Assembly (NCBI GenBank): GCA_964459305.1
Contig: CAYWNA010000252.1
Span: 1 to 19,702 of the forward strand
DNA length: 19,702 nt
Source: CAYWNA01 sp964459305
GTDB taxonomy: Bacteria > Planctomycetota > Planctomycetia > Pirellulales > Pirellulaceae
Direction of reading: 5' to 3'
The notes under the pieces are model-generated. The model made no database searches. It saw only the letters and a program-made list of their open reading frames with translations, and was not told the DNA's origin. The position numbers and the translations under genes are program-made. Of this stretch, positions 7,387 to 15,580 are shown piece after piece (within the stretch, counting starts at the first letter, position 1; the number at the start of each line of letters is the position of its first letter).

Positions 7387-8268
7387 CTATCGCTGGCCGT
7401 CCGGTAGCGGCGGGATGCCGATGGCCGATTCCCACGTTGGCGTTGGGCGAAAGTTGGGATGGTCCTTGTCTTTGAGGTTCCGGCGTCCGTAGTAAGAACC
7501 GTAGTACTGGGCATTCGTGTCGACCCAGTTTGATATCTTCAGCAACTCTTTCTGCCCTAGTTGTACATCTTCGTGCGATTCGATCAAGCGATTCAACCGC
7601 TCGGCCCGAGTCGAGTCGCCCGATGGCTTCACCTTGCCGGGCGCCAGCATCGCGATCAGCAGACTATTGTGTGAGCCGAGACTTCGGTTCGGCAAGTATC
7701 GGATGTTGCCCGTTTTCGGATGATTCTCGCCGATCACCGGAACCAGGCCCGGATCGACACGGTCCTTTCGGCCGCCGCGTCGTTCAACTAGCAAATTCTC
7801 GTACGAGACAGAAAACAATCGCGTCATTCGGCCCGTCAAATCAAGTCCACCGTCCTTGCGTTTCTCGTTGTGACATTCGACGCAATGCCGATCCAGGACC
7901 GGTTGTACATCGGTGGGATAATGGAGCGGGCGACGACCGGCCGTTTCGCCGATTTGAGGGCCGGGCAGAGAGGGTTCACGACGCAAGGCTAACAGGCGGT
8001 CCGAGATCGGCGCTGGTCCATCGTCGGGTGTCTCGTGACAGCCGATACACGCGCGGGTCTCACCTGGTACGTAATTGACAAAGGTCCGTTCGGTCTGCAC
8101 GGCAAGGTAGTTCTCGTCAAGTGCCTGGAAGTAGATGTCCGCATCGGCCCGTACCAGGAAATGGGCGCTGCCGTCGTCTTCGACCGGCACCACGCCATGC
8201 TGCACCTTGACAGCCAATGCCCCATCCTTCGACACAACGGCGTGTTGCTGATCGTACTGATCATCCAT
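7387..8268 (-). pseudogene. C-terminal part of disrupted HZS-alpha-like gene (dihaem)
   Basis: This 293-codon frame carries the haem-bearing end of the disrupted gene. It reads YDQQHAVVSKDGALAVKVQHGVVPVEDDGSAHF in family style, then CIGCH (about residue 74), DVQPVLDRHCVECH (second haem, about 129) and NEKRKDGGLDLTGRMTRLFS, ending near GRRNLKDKDHPNFRPTP. It is in the same frame as the middle fragment (8308-8970) and is separated from it by one TAA at 8308-8310. The codons after that TAA read IPRPWSARRF, which belongs to the family, so the break is a nonsense change and not a gene boundary. The ATG at 8268 is internal; independent translation would give a protein without signal peptide, unlikely to receive haem. 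Confidence 0.75.
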
Positions 8269-8307
8269 CAGTCGGCCAAAACGCCGCGCACTCCATGGCC
8301 GCGGAAT

Positions 8308-8970
8308 TTACTCAAGGACACGGATGTACTTGATCGAGCCACGCTCGACGTCTTTCATGCCGTGATAGATATCGGTCACGATGCACTTGGCCAAATTCTT
8401 TTTGGCGAGTTCTGGATCAATCGCACTGCGCGGGACGGGCGGCGTCTCGCGAGTCTTCACAGGCATCGGCTGCCAGCAGGAAATCTCCGGGTCGCAGTAG
8501 AACGGTCGGAGCCTGCCTGTTGAGTCGGTGGCCGTCGCATCGGAGGCCGACGCGTCGAGTGCATAGAGACCATAGCCATTGGGTTGGTAAGACGCTCCGA
8601 ATCCACGAGGCTTATGGGCGACCAGAACACGGTTTTCATTGATGGGATAGGGATCTCGGAACAATGGGCCTTGGCCTGAGCGATCCACAATCACTTCTTC
8701 CGGATGGTTGGGATCCTGAAAATGCCAACCGCCCTCGGCAAGGATTTTCACTTCGGGCGTCAGGTAGGTCATCGGCTCGTCCGTGCGGATCGGTTTGTTC
8801 ATGTCCAGTCTGATGACGGTCCCCAGTGCGTTTTGCGGATAATGCGGGCAGCCGAGCAAGACATACTTATTCGGAGCATCGGGGACCGCGCGGCCCTGGG
8901 TCATGGTCGGGGGGAACGGGATGTCATTACCATAGATCTCCGACGAGGCGGTCCCATGGCCCACAGGCAT
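8308..8970 (-). pseudogene. Middle part of disrupted HZS-alpha-like gene
   Basis: From GTASSEIYGNDIPFPPTMTQ this frame is typical of the planctomycete HZS-alpha-like family: PNKYVLLGCPHYPQNALGTV, ILAEGGWHFQDP, VLVAHKPRGFGASYQPNGYG, and at the end RGSIKYIRVLE followed by TAA. The first residues (MPVG) come from an overlap with the preceding frame and are not real. The terminal TAA aligns where the intact neighbour reads RVVESMP, so one base change (CAA or TCA to TAA) explains it. The upstream junction at about 8958 is a frameshift relative to 8901-10151. Confidence 0.75.
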
Positions 8971-10151
8971 TTTGCGCTAACGGCGCCCTTGTTGACGTAT
9001 TCCCATCGCATGTACATGATCCGGCCGTCGGGCAAGATCGAAGGGGTCGCTTCGCTGAGCGCACCGTGACTCAATTGACGGACGTTGCCGCCATTGCCGT
9101 CCATACGGTACAGCACGGTCGTCGTAAACACGTCGCCGCCGTGGCAGAGCGTGCTGTACTGGCATCGCGTCGAAATGAACGCAAAGCCGCCGTCGGGCAG
9201 GTAGCAGGGATGCATGTCGTCGGTGCCGTTGTGATAACCATAACGGTACTTTTCGACCAGTCCGGCCTCGTTTCCCGGCGCTGGCAGCACCTGTCGCAGT
9301 CTCGTACCATCCAGGCCCACTTCGTAGATGCGGTAACCTTCGTCGGCGGAGCGTTTCCAGTCGAACACGACCTTCCGCGCGTCGAACGAGAGGTCCATTC
9401 TGCCAAAAATGCCGCCCTTGAGAGAAGCGGCCAACTGGCGTATCGAGCCATCCTTGAGCGAAAGAACGAAAATCCCGCCGCCGGGCGTCCAGCGCGAGTC
9501 GAGATATTCCGTATAGTAGTGACTGGCCGTATACGGCACTCGCTTGATGAAAAGAACCTCGTCCACTCCGAGTTCTTCGCGCAGCCTCGCACGGTTCTCC
9601 ATCATCTCTTCCTGGAGCATGGCGATCCGCTCTTCGATGTGGATACCGGCGTTCGCGAAGAGTTTTTCGAAGGCTTTCTTGTTCCACTGCTTCTGGCTGT
9701 CCGAGATGACCAGGCCGGCAAGGTGAGGAGAATACCCGACGGCCTCGATTTGGATCGAGTTCTCGCCCGCGACCAGATCGAACGGCCCGCAGGTATCCCA
9801 CGATAGTGCATCGGCAAAGAACCCGCCCGTCGCACGTTTCATAAACCTCCCGTCCTGCTCTCGGCCGTTGATGAAAAGCCGGACCGGTCGAACACCGTCA
9901 GACGCATACAGCGTGCGGATGTAGTACTTGCCGGATGTCTCGACCTCGAAGTCCCACTGCTGCATCCCGCCCGTTCCGTGACAGACGACCAGGTCGCTCC
10001 ACGCTTTGTCCACCGGAACGATGTGAGGACTCTTAGCCGCGTGATCGCGAGCCGGGATGACGATCTCTTCGCCGAAGCTCTGATGAAGCGCTCCGATCGA
10101 CAATAGCAGCACGCCGCCTACACTCACCAGATGCATATGCACTGTTCTCAT
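8901..10151 (-). pseudogene. N-terminal part of disrupted HZS-alpha-like gene
   Basis: This segment starts at ATG 10151 with AAAGG about 9 nt upstream and has a signal peptide (HLVSVGGVLLLSIGALHQSFGEE). A CBM6/35-like jelly-roll follows (about 30-150: KYYIRTLYASDGVRPVRLFING, VAGENSIQIEAVGY), where its intact neighbour has LamG. A helical linker (about 155-200) leads to a PD40 propeller (FGRMDLSFDARKVVFDW, MHPCYLPDGGFAFISTRCQYS, TPSILPDGRIMYMRWEYVN). Homology ends at KCLWAM; the remaining GPPRRRSMVMTSRSPRP is out-of-frame read. The correct continuation, GTASSEIYG, is in another frame. The intact paralogue has three residues (RPD) between LWTM and GTA, so a 10-bp loss at about 8958 fits. With the TAA at 8308 the gene has two lesions. 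Confidence 0.8.
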
Positions 10152-10200
10152 TCCAACTGCCTTTCCACATCTGAATCTTTCAGGGCCTTGCGCAATTCTT

Positions 10201-10313
10201 AGGCGAGCGGCGGGAATTCACTTACCTGTGGGATAGGCTTCCAGCCTGTCGATGGTGTTGCCTGACAGGCTGGAAGCCTATCCCACGGGTACATCTTCAT
10301 CTGCCGCTCGCCT
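10201..10313. repeat. 113-bp palindrome, copy 2, upstream of the disrupted paralogue
   Basis: Same family as 7214-7325: outer arms at 10201-10211 and 10303-10313 (AGGCGAGCGGC and its complement), inner perfect 23-bp arms at 10228-10250 and 10264-10286. The loop sequence differs (GATGGTGTTGCCT against AGGCCGCATATTT) while the stems are conserved. It lies 49 bp 5' of the ATG at 10151, equivalent to copy 1 before the other paralogue. Confidence 0.8.
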
Positions 10314-10437
10314 TGACGCCATCAACCGTACCGTTTGCCGGCGCCGCGCGGAAGGTGACTCCTGCGATCGTCTGGTCCGTCGTTTCGCCGAAGTTGACCG
10401 CTTTGGTAACGCCAGTATCGCGTGGACAGCTTCCTTC
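10314..10437 (-). other. Possible coding relic after the hydrolase stop
   Basis: Reading on from the hydrolase stop TAG (10438-10440) in the same frame gives about 46 sense codons. They include TGVTKAVNFGETTDQTIAG and VTFRAAPANGTVDGVKASG, then stop inside the edge of the palindrome. The phrase AVNFGxTTDxTIxGVTF resembles segments of planctomycete PEP-CTERM or LamG-type secreted proteins (from memory). It has no start of its own. It may be a fragment of another gene joined here by rearrangement, or chance; confidence is low. Confidence 0.25.
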
Positions 10438-12627
10438 CTATCCATCTTCGGGGATTCGCGCAAAACTTGTCAGCAACAGCTTCGTTCTTTGTTGTTTGTC
10501 GATTTGCGTGAATACTCGCCATTCATCGGATTGCTGCAGAGCTTTGTATGCCTCGGCCACCGGCTGGTAGGCTTTTGCGGCTTCATTCTCGGATGCGGAT
10601 TCCTTGTCGCCTCGGAGAGGATTGAGCAAAGTCACCCTTCTCGGGTGAAGCGATTGATACACCTGCGGCAAATCGAAATTCTCCAGCATGCCCGGCACCA
10701 TGGTTTTGTGTCGATAGGCCGGTGCTGTCACCGCGACGACGCTCTCAAAGCACAGCAGCGGTTCCTCCAGGATCAGCCCTGCCACGGTGTCATCCAAGGC
10801 GGTCGCGAGAGCGGCACAGAGAGCGCAAGTCCCTTGCGCCCAGATGTGAACGTTATCGGCACCCGCCTCCGGTCGGGACAACCAGCTCAGTATCGATAGC
10901 ACATCGGAAACGCGCTGTGCAAGAATATGCCTGCCCGCCAGAAAACCCCAGAACTTCGCTTCCTCTCCCGGCGCCGTTTCACCCATGCCGCGCAGGTCGA
11001 CGGCGAAAACCCGATAGCCTTCCGTGAACACAAGACGGTCCAGGATGGTTTCCTTGGCAAGATTGGTCTTGCCGCCATCGTGAAGATACAAAATGACGGG
11101 TGCCCGCGCCGGAGCACTCTCGGATTCGATCCAGAGCCCAGGCAATACGATGCCCTTTTCCGGTGTCAGGACGATCGGAGTGAGCCTCAGGTCCCCGGAC
11201 GCTCGACTGTCTATCACGCTGACCTCTGGAGCGGTGGCTTGGTGCGGCAAACCGAGCACCTTCTCAACCAAGCCCTGCAATCGCGTCTTGTGCTTGGCCA
11301 GTTCCTGTTCGCTTTTCACGGGCGGCCAGGACGGTCGGTGCTTCTGCAAGTACTCGAGGACCAATGCGTGCGGCTGCCGGCTCTGCCCGTCGGCAAAAAC
11401 GTTGCCTTCGGGTGTACACCAGGTGTCACGTTCGTCTTCTACCCGAAAGTCTCCTTCCCGATTGTCCGTTGCATCGCCTCCCGACCACTTCAACATCCAG
11501 GCATAGGCGATCTCCCGCTGATCCAAGTTGTACCCGTGCGGGGCCCGGATCATCGACGTTTCGAATTTCTCAGCTTTGCCATAAGCAGCGTACGCTTTGT
11601 CGAGCCAAGCGTTTAGTTCCCAGACGCCATCGGTCGGATTGAGTGTGTCTTCGCTAGTGGCGTTGATCAGCAGCGGTTTGGGCACCTGGCAAAACAGCGG
11701 GTCGCCTCGCGGATCGATCCCCGCGGCAAAGGCGCCGAAGAACACCTGCTCGTGATCCGTGGCCAGATTGGCATGGACCCGATGCGACCAGGTATTCGGA
11801 TTGCACGCCGGCACGGCCACCTTGATCCGTGGCTCGAACGGGAGCACGTAAGTGGTCATCATGCCGCCGCCCGAACAACCCGTGCAGGCAATCTGCTCCG
11901 GGTCCACGTCCGGCCGGGAAACCAGATAGTCCACCGCCCGGATGACGTCCCAAACCATGATATGGAACACGTGCGTACCGGCCACGAAAGCTTGCGTGCC
12001 GATGATCTGGTGCGCGTTGCCCGGCGGCCGTCCGTACGGCGCGTATTCCGGTACCTGCCGTTCTCCTTGACCGATGGCGTCGATCGTGAGAGCGACAAAA
12101 CCCTTGCGCGCCTGGGCAATGCCACGCCTCTGGACCTTCTCGGTCGATTTGCCGGCCGGTGAATGTCCGATGACGTTCAAGACTGCCGGCCTTCGGCCGT
12201 CGTAGCCTTTCGGTAGATGGAGATTGGCACTGACCAGAAAGCCCGGACGGCTTTCGAACAGAATCTTCTGCATCGAGTATTCCGGCCGCTCGATTGTGCC
12301 AGTCACCCGCACGTTCAGCGGCGTGCGCGACGGAAACGGACCGGTCCAGGCCGACATCGACTCCCGAATCAACTCAGCATGGCGTTTCCAGTCCCGCGCA
12401 GTTTCGAGCTTCGCCAGAACTGCATTGCGACGGGCGAACTGCTCGTCGACCAGGGCTGTCAGATAGTCCTTCATCATCTTGGCCGGAGGGTCTTCTAGCA
12501 CTGTCAGGTCCTTCGGAGTCAACGCACCCTGCCCTGCCACCGCTCGACTGACCATCGACAGCAGCAGCGAACACAGCAACATTGCTCGCACGATTTTGCT
12601 CTGGCGACTTCTATCATCTGTGCGCAT
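10438..12627 (-). CDS. Secreted two-domain alpha/beta hydrolase (acetyl xylan esterase-like)
   Basis: A 729-aa protein with a signal peptide (KIVRAMLLCSLLLSMVSRAVAGQ). The first hydrolase domain (about 90-390) carries RPAVLNVIGHSPAGK, the nucleophile elbow CTGCSGGGMMT (Ser about 252), an Asp in the SEDTLNPTDG region (about 327 or 333) and APHGYN (His about 364), a complete triad like AXE1-type carbohydrate esterases. A second hydrolase-like domain (about 495-690) has LYLHDGGK and DLRGMGET, but its elbow reads AQGTC with Gly at the nucleophile position, so it is probably non-catalytic. Removal of acyl groups from a polysaccharide is a reasonable inference; the substrate is not determined. GGGGG about 8 nt before ATG 12627 supports this start over 12699. 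It is the first gene of a same-strand run, but the 286-bp gap with a palindrome makes one transcript uncertain. Confidence 0.8.
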   Translation of the reverse strand: MRTDDRSRQSKIVRAMLLCSLLLSMVSRAVAGQGALTPKDLTVLEDPPAKMMKDYLTALVDEQFARRNAVLAKLETARDWKRHAELIRESMSAWTGPFPSRTPLNVRVTGTIERPEYSMQKILFESRPGFLVSANLHLPKGYDGRRPAVLNVIGHSPAGKSTEKVQRRGIAQARKGFVALTIDAIGQGERQVPEYAPYGRPPGNAHQIIGTQAFVAGTHVFHIMVWDVIRAVDYLVSRPDVDPEQIACTGCSGGGMMTTYVLPFEPRIKVAVPACNPNTWSHRVHANLATDHEQVFFGAFAAGIDPRGDPLFCQVPKPLLINATSEDTLNPTDGVWELNAWLDKAYAAYGKAEKFETSMIRAPHGYNLDQREIAYAWMLKWSGGDATDNREGDFRVEDERDTWCTPEGNVFADGQSRQPHALVLEYLQKHRPSWPPVKSEQELAKHKTRLQGLVEKVLGLPHQATAPEVSVIDSRASGDLRLTPIVLTPEKGIVLPGLWIESESAPARAPVILYLHDGGKTNLAKETILDRLVFTEGYRVFAVDLRGMGETAPGEEAKFWGFLAGRHILAQRVSDVLSILSWLSRPEAGADNVHIWAQGTCALCAALATALDDTVAGLILEEPLLCFESVVAVTAPAYRHKTMVPGMLENFDLPQVYQSLHPRRVTLLNPLRGDKESASENEAAKAYQPVAEAYKALQQSDEWRVFTQIDKQQRTKLLLTSFARIPEDG

Positions 12628-12850
12628 CGCACGTCCCCCATGTACATGTTGTCGTTTCGCCGACACGGCCCACTGGCAACCACTGCGGATAGGGATCATC
12701 GGCGGGCCCCACGATCGCGAATCTTATGCCAGGGATTGGTCCCCAAGATTGCCGTAAGGCATGTCGCCACAGTATACTACAGAGAGTGGCTGCGAAGTCG
12801 GTGTGGTACAAAAAAGATGCTGGGTGGGCCAAGCAAACTCTAAGGCAAAT

Positions 12851-12980
12851 GAGGGTGTCCGGGAATTGGGAGGGCGAAGCTCCCGCTGAGCCGAGTTTCT
12901 GGAACCGCCACGCGGCTCGGCTGGAGCCTCGCCCTCCCGAAAGCCGTGCAGCCTTGCATGTCGAATTCCCGGACACCCTC
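12851..12980. mobile_element. 130-bp palindromic MITE-like element, copy 2
   Basis: Gapless 130-bp match to 229-358 with about 23 differences, mostly in the loop and the distal right half. Its ends are the better preserved inverted repeat, GAGGGTGTCC at 12851 against GGACACCCTC ending at 12980. Flanking octamers AGGCAAAT (12843-12850) and AGGTAAAT (12981-12988) match at seven of eight positions, a slightly decayed target duplication. The right duplication supplies the AGG that serves as ribosome binding site for the ATG at 12991, so insertion was directly in a gene leader. Confidence 0.8.
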
Positions 12981-12990
12981 AGGTAAATCG

Positions 12991-13272
12991 ATGGCCGTTG
13001 ATGAAGTAGACGCCCCGCGCGATGGAGAACGCTTTCAGTTTCGGCTGCGGTCTCTGTTTCTTTTCGTGACGGTTGCTGCTGCTGTCTGCGCCCTAAGCCA
13101 CTATTACGGCGGAATTGTCCTGTTCTGGCTCACGCTTGGAGTTTTCGTATTCATCATCTTTCTGTTTTTCGGCCCCGCGCTAATCGCGGAGTTCTTGATC
13201 TTCGCCATCGACAGTTCGTTAACTCTTGTGGCGGCGACAACACGAATGCTGCGAGAACGTCCCCGAAGGTAG
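12991..13272 (+). CDS. Small integral membrane protein (93 aa)
   Basis: A short basic cytoplasmic N-terminus (VDEVDAPRDGERF) leads into FQFRLRSLFLFVTVAAAVCAL, a motif I recall at the start of very many small planctomycete membrane proteins. Two or three hydrophobic segments follow (about 18-34, 39-62 and 64-80), then a basic tail (RMLRERPRR). The function is unknown. The ATG at 12991 has AGG seven nt upstream; this site is inside the right-hand flanking duplication of the 130-bp element that ends at 12980. Extension to 12946 would run into the element and is rejected. It is convergent with the gene ending at 13367. Confidence 0.6.
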   Translation: MAVDEVDAPRDGERFQFRLRSLFLFVTVAAAVCALSHYYGGIVLFWLTLGVFVFIIFLFFGPALIAEFLIFAIDSSLTLVAATTRMLRERPRR

Positions 13273-13366
13273 GCCGTGCGGCTGGCCGACTTGGCGCGGC
13301 TGCTCGTGGAGTGGCAGAGCGGACTAGAGGCATGCTCGGTGAATAGCCGGGACCGTTCCGCGATTG

Positions 13367-13603
13367 TCATTCCCCTTTTTCCTTGTCTCTGTCATTCCAG
13401 CCGCGGCGATACGATTGCTGGCAGCCAATCGCCATGACAGCCAGCGCGGCGACTACAAATGTGTCCTTCTTGGGACATGCCAGTTCCATCACCTCAACGA
13501 TCTTGGGGCCACCTACAACGAAGGCAACACAGAAAAGGACCAGCAGAACGGTGGACGCAACGATGGGTTTCATGTTGGGCTTGTTGATGCTGTCGCTACT
13601 CAT
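13367..13603 (-). CDS. Small membrane protein (78 aa), hypothetical
   Basis: The protein begins SSDSINKPNMKPIV, then a strong membrane segment (ASTVLLVLFCVAFVVGG) and a short loop (PKIVEVMELACPKKD). A second segment follows (TFVVAALAVMAIG), with a charged tail (YRRGWNDRDKEKGE). A two-pass helical hairpin is the likely topology. The ATG at 13603 was chosen because AAAGG lies about 9 nt upstream; the upstream extension to 13780 is Arg-rich and lacks a site. No family is recognised. The gene is convergent with the 93-aa membrane protein gene, 94 bp between stops, and its upstream region is bounded by the insertion sequence. Confidence 0.55.
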   Translation of the reverse strand: MSSDSINKPNMKPIVASTVLLVLFCVAFVVGGPKIVEVMELACPKKDTFVVAALAVMAIGCQQSYRRGWNDRDKEKGE

Positions 13604-13731
13604 TGCGTGGGCCTTTCGGAGAAGTGTGTGAAGATACTGGGTAACAGTGTTTCGTGCCGATTGGTTGACGCCGTCTCGGCCTCGGTTTCGACAGTAGTTA
13701 CCCGATCCGACACGCGGTCTTGCGCGACGCG

Positions 13732-13750
13732 CGAAAGAATACCTCTTTCG
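13732..13750. repeat. Short perfect dyad (CGAAAGA / TCTTTCG)
   Basis: Seven-bp arms CGAAAGA (13732-13738) and TCTTTCG (13744-13750) flank a five-nt loop in the spacer between the 78-aa gene and the insertion sequence. It could be an operator or a weak hairpin. No regulator is identified, and dyads this short also arise by chance. Confidence 0.25.
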
Positions 13751-13807
13751 GTGTATGCGGGCCGCGGCCAGGATTGACACTTTTCCGTATGTAGCCGAAG
13801 TCGCCAG

Positions 13808-13827
13808 ACCTTGTCTTTGCCCAAGTT
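13808..13827. repeat. Left terminal inverted repeat of the IS4-family element
   Basis: Reads ACCTTGTCTTTGCCCAAGTT. It is the exact reverse complement of 15420-15439 and adjoins the transposase stop codon at 13835. Confidence 0.85.
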
Positions 13828-13834
13828 CTGTAAA

Positions 13835-15208
13835 TCAAATCGCGCGCACTAGACGCAGGCCGTCAAGGAGCGAGTGTAGTTTCTTGTAGCCGTGCCAGAC
13901 GGTTTGCCAGCCCGGCTCTCCGTCCCCCTTGCGACCGAGGAATCCGCCCAGCTTGGCAAGTTCGCGGAAAAACGTGTACACGGACATCCCTGTCAGTTTC
14001 AGGTTTGGTCGAGCTAGTTTCAAGCACTTCAACCACGAAGAGGGAACATGGGTTGCCGCTTTCGCTTCTCGTTGGCTGCGGCCTACCAGCTTCAACTGAA
14101 TCAGCCTCGTCCCAATGACGCTGATCAGACCAATCAAGGGCTCCAAACGATCGGCGGTTCGCAACGCATGAAGTTCCACACTACAGCCCGTCTTGAGAAC
14201 CTTGTGATACTCCTCGACCATCCATCGGTTCTCGTAATCCTCAATGACCTCCCATGCATCCTCGAATGTATCCACCGGAAGACTCGTCAGTAACACCCAG
14301 CGAATCGGCGTCACTCCCGTGGGCGCATCAACCTCTTGAACCACCACCACGTTCATCGTCAGCTCGTGAATCCCGCACTGCTTGACCCACTTGCTGTGGT
14401 GGCGCGGTCTGGGGAAGGTCACTTTCACTGTCGAAACTTCGATCTGTGCCGTTCGCGCTTTTACTCCCGATCGGCTTCGTAGATGGAGTTCATAACCACC
14501 CAGCACGCGTGCCTCTTGAAGTGCACGCTTGAGCGAGACTTTTTCGCCGGTTTCGTTGATGACGTTACGATTAAGCTTGGCTGCTCGGATCACCCAGTCG
14601 CAACCGGCCAACCGAATGTGGCACATCGCCTCGAAGTTATCGCCGCCACGATCGAAGACATGAATCCACTGGGAACCTTGTGGTGCTGAGCCAACCTTAT
14701 CGACCAAATTGCCCCAGAGTTCGCTTTCACGGACCCGACTCAGACGCTGCATTCGCGTTTCGTTCTTGGGAACTTTCGTTCGATAGTGAATCAGTGCCCC
14801 CGCGGCACCTTCGATCTGCTTGTCGTCGCAGCTGTAAACCAAACAGCTGTGCAACTGCATGCCACGACCGTCACCCTTGCCAAGCTGTCCCAGTCCGGTG
14901 GTGGCGCGGTGGGAGAAGTGATCGATGTCGGTGGTGTCGCTGATGAATAGATACCGCCCAGGTTTGGTTTGTCGCGTTTGCTGCCAGTGTTGCTCGGCCA
15001 CCGCATCGAAGGTGACGCCTTGTTTGTCGAATAGTCGATAAGCAGCTTTCAGGTCTGCCCACAGGGGATTCTGCTTGGGGAGCGACTGTTCGGGTTGACT
15101 GAGCATTTGCGTGGCAACCTTTTGAAGTCGTTTGGTTCGCAGACGGTTGCCGAGTTGACATGAACCGAACTGTTTTTCCACCCACTGATCGTTGTCGAGT
15201 ACCTTCAC
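13835..15208 (-). CDS. IS4-family DDE transposase, Tn5-like (457 aa)
   Basis: The N-terminus matches the Tn5-type transposase DNA-binding domain: WVEKQFGSCQLGNRLRTKRL, then SLPKQNPLWADLKAAYRLFD. The DDE catalytic core has Asp about 91 (ISDTTDID), Asp about 186 (VFDRGGD) and Glu about 332 inside the IS4 signature Y-x2-R-x3-E-x6-K, fully conserved here as Y325, R328, E332 and K339. Length is normal for the IS50-like group, with no internal stop, so it is probably active or recently active. The start is GTG at 15208; an in-frame TGA lies three codons upstream, which limits the alternatives. The gene fills nearly all the space between the terminal repeats, with about 210 bp of untranslated leader before the right repeat. 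Confidence 0.9.
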   Translation of the reverse strand: MKVLDNDQWVEKQFGSCQLGNRLRTKRLQKVATQMLSQPEQSLPKQNPLWADLKAAYRLFDKQGVTFDAVAEQHWQQTRQTKPGRYLFISDTTDIDHFSHRATTGLGQLGKGDGRGMQLHSCLVYSCDDKQIEGAAGALIHYRTKVPKNETRMQRLSRVRESELWGNLVDKVGSAPQGSQWIHVFDRGGDNFEAMCHIRLAGCDWVIRAAKLNRNVINETGEKVSLKRALQEARVLGGYELHLRSRSGVKARTAQIEVSTVKVTFPRPRHHSKWVKQCGIHELTMNVVVVQEVDAPTGVTPIRWVLLTSLPVDTFEDAWEVIEDYENRWMVEEYHKVLKTGCSVELHALRTADRLEPLIGLISVIGTRLIQLKLVGRSQREAKAATHVPSSWLKCLKLARPNLKLTGMSVYTFFRELAKLGGFLGRKGDGEPGWQTVWHGYKKLHSLLDGLRLVRAI

Positions 15209-15419
15209 GAGAGTTCATCCATCCGTGCAAGAAAAAGAAGTTCGCTTGACTGGACACTTCCTGGTGCTGCAAGTCGATAGAGCGAGCTTCCTCATGGCCC
15301 GACACTGGATCCTTGCACACGGGTGAAAACGATCAAGTCGAGAACGACTGCTAGCAAAACGTTAAGTTCAGACGCCTCAATCACTTCGGTGAGTAGAAGA
15401 CCTCCAAGCCATCAGCTAA

Positions 15420-15439
15420 AACTTGGGCAAAGACAAGGT
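15420..15439. repeat. Right terminal inverted repeat of the IS4-family element
   Basis: Reads AACTTGGGCAAAGACAAGGT, the exact reverse complement of 13808-13827. About 210 bp upstream of the transposase GTG, so the transposase promoter should lie between 15209 and this repeat. Confidence 0.85.
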
Positions 15440-15580
15440 CGACAGACTTTGGGCCGCGTAGGGGAAAACCAAACTCTGGCGAGTTCGGCTACGGGTCAGA
15501 CTTGCCCGCGGACGGTATAGATTGCGGCGCCACACAGAACGGACTCCCGTGGGAAACCCTATGTCTGCCGTCAATGAACG

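Larger units (their letters stand above)
13808..15439 (-). mobile_element. Complete IS4-family insertion sequence (1632 bp)
   Basis: A 20-bp perfect terminal inverted repeat, ACCTTGTCTTTGCCCAAGTT at 13808-13827 and its complement at 15420-15439, encloses one intact transposase gene. The pairing may extend outward: AAGTC at 13798-13802 and GACTT at 15445-15449 are symmetrically placed, which would give a 30-bp imperfect repeat and an element of 13798-15449. The transposase stop is only seven bases inside the left repeat. No convincing target duplication is visible beside either boundary, so the insertion may be old, or one flank may have recombined. The size fits IS4-type elements. Confidence 0.85.

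Noticed and set aside
8826..9806. Plus-strand 326-aa open frame
   Set aside because: Antisense to the N-terminal part of the disrupted HZS-alpha-like gene, with low-complexity composition and no recognisable motif.
13790..15460. Target-site duplication of the IS4-family element
   Set aside because: Sequences outside both the 20-bp and the extended 30-bp ends were compared and share only scattered bases.
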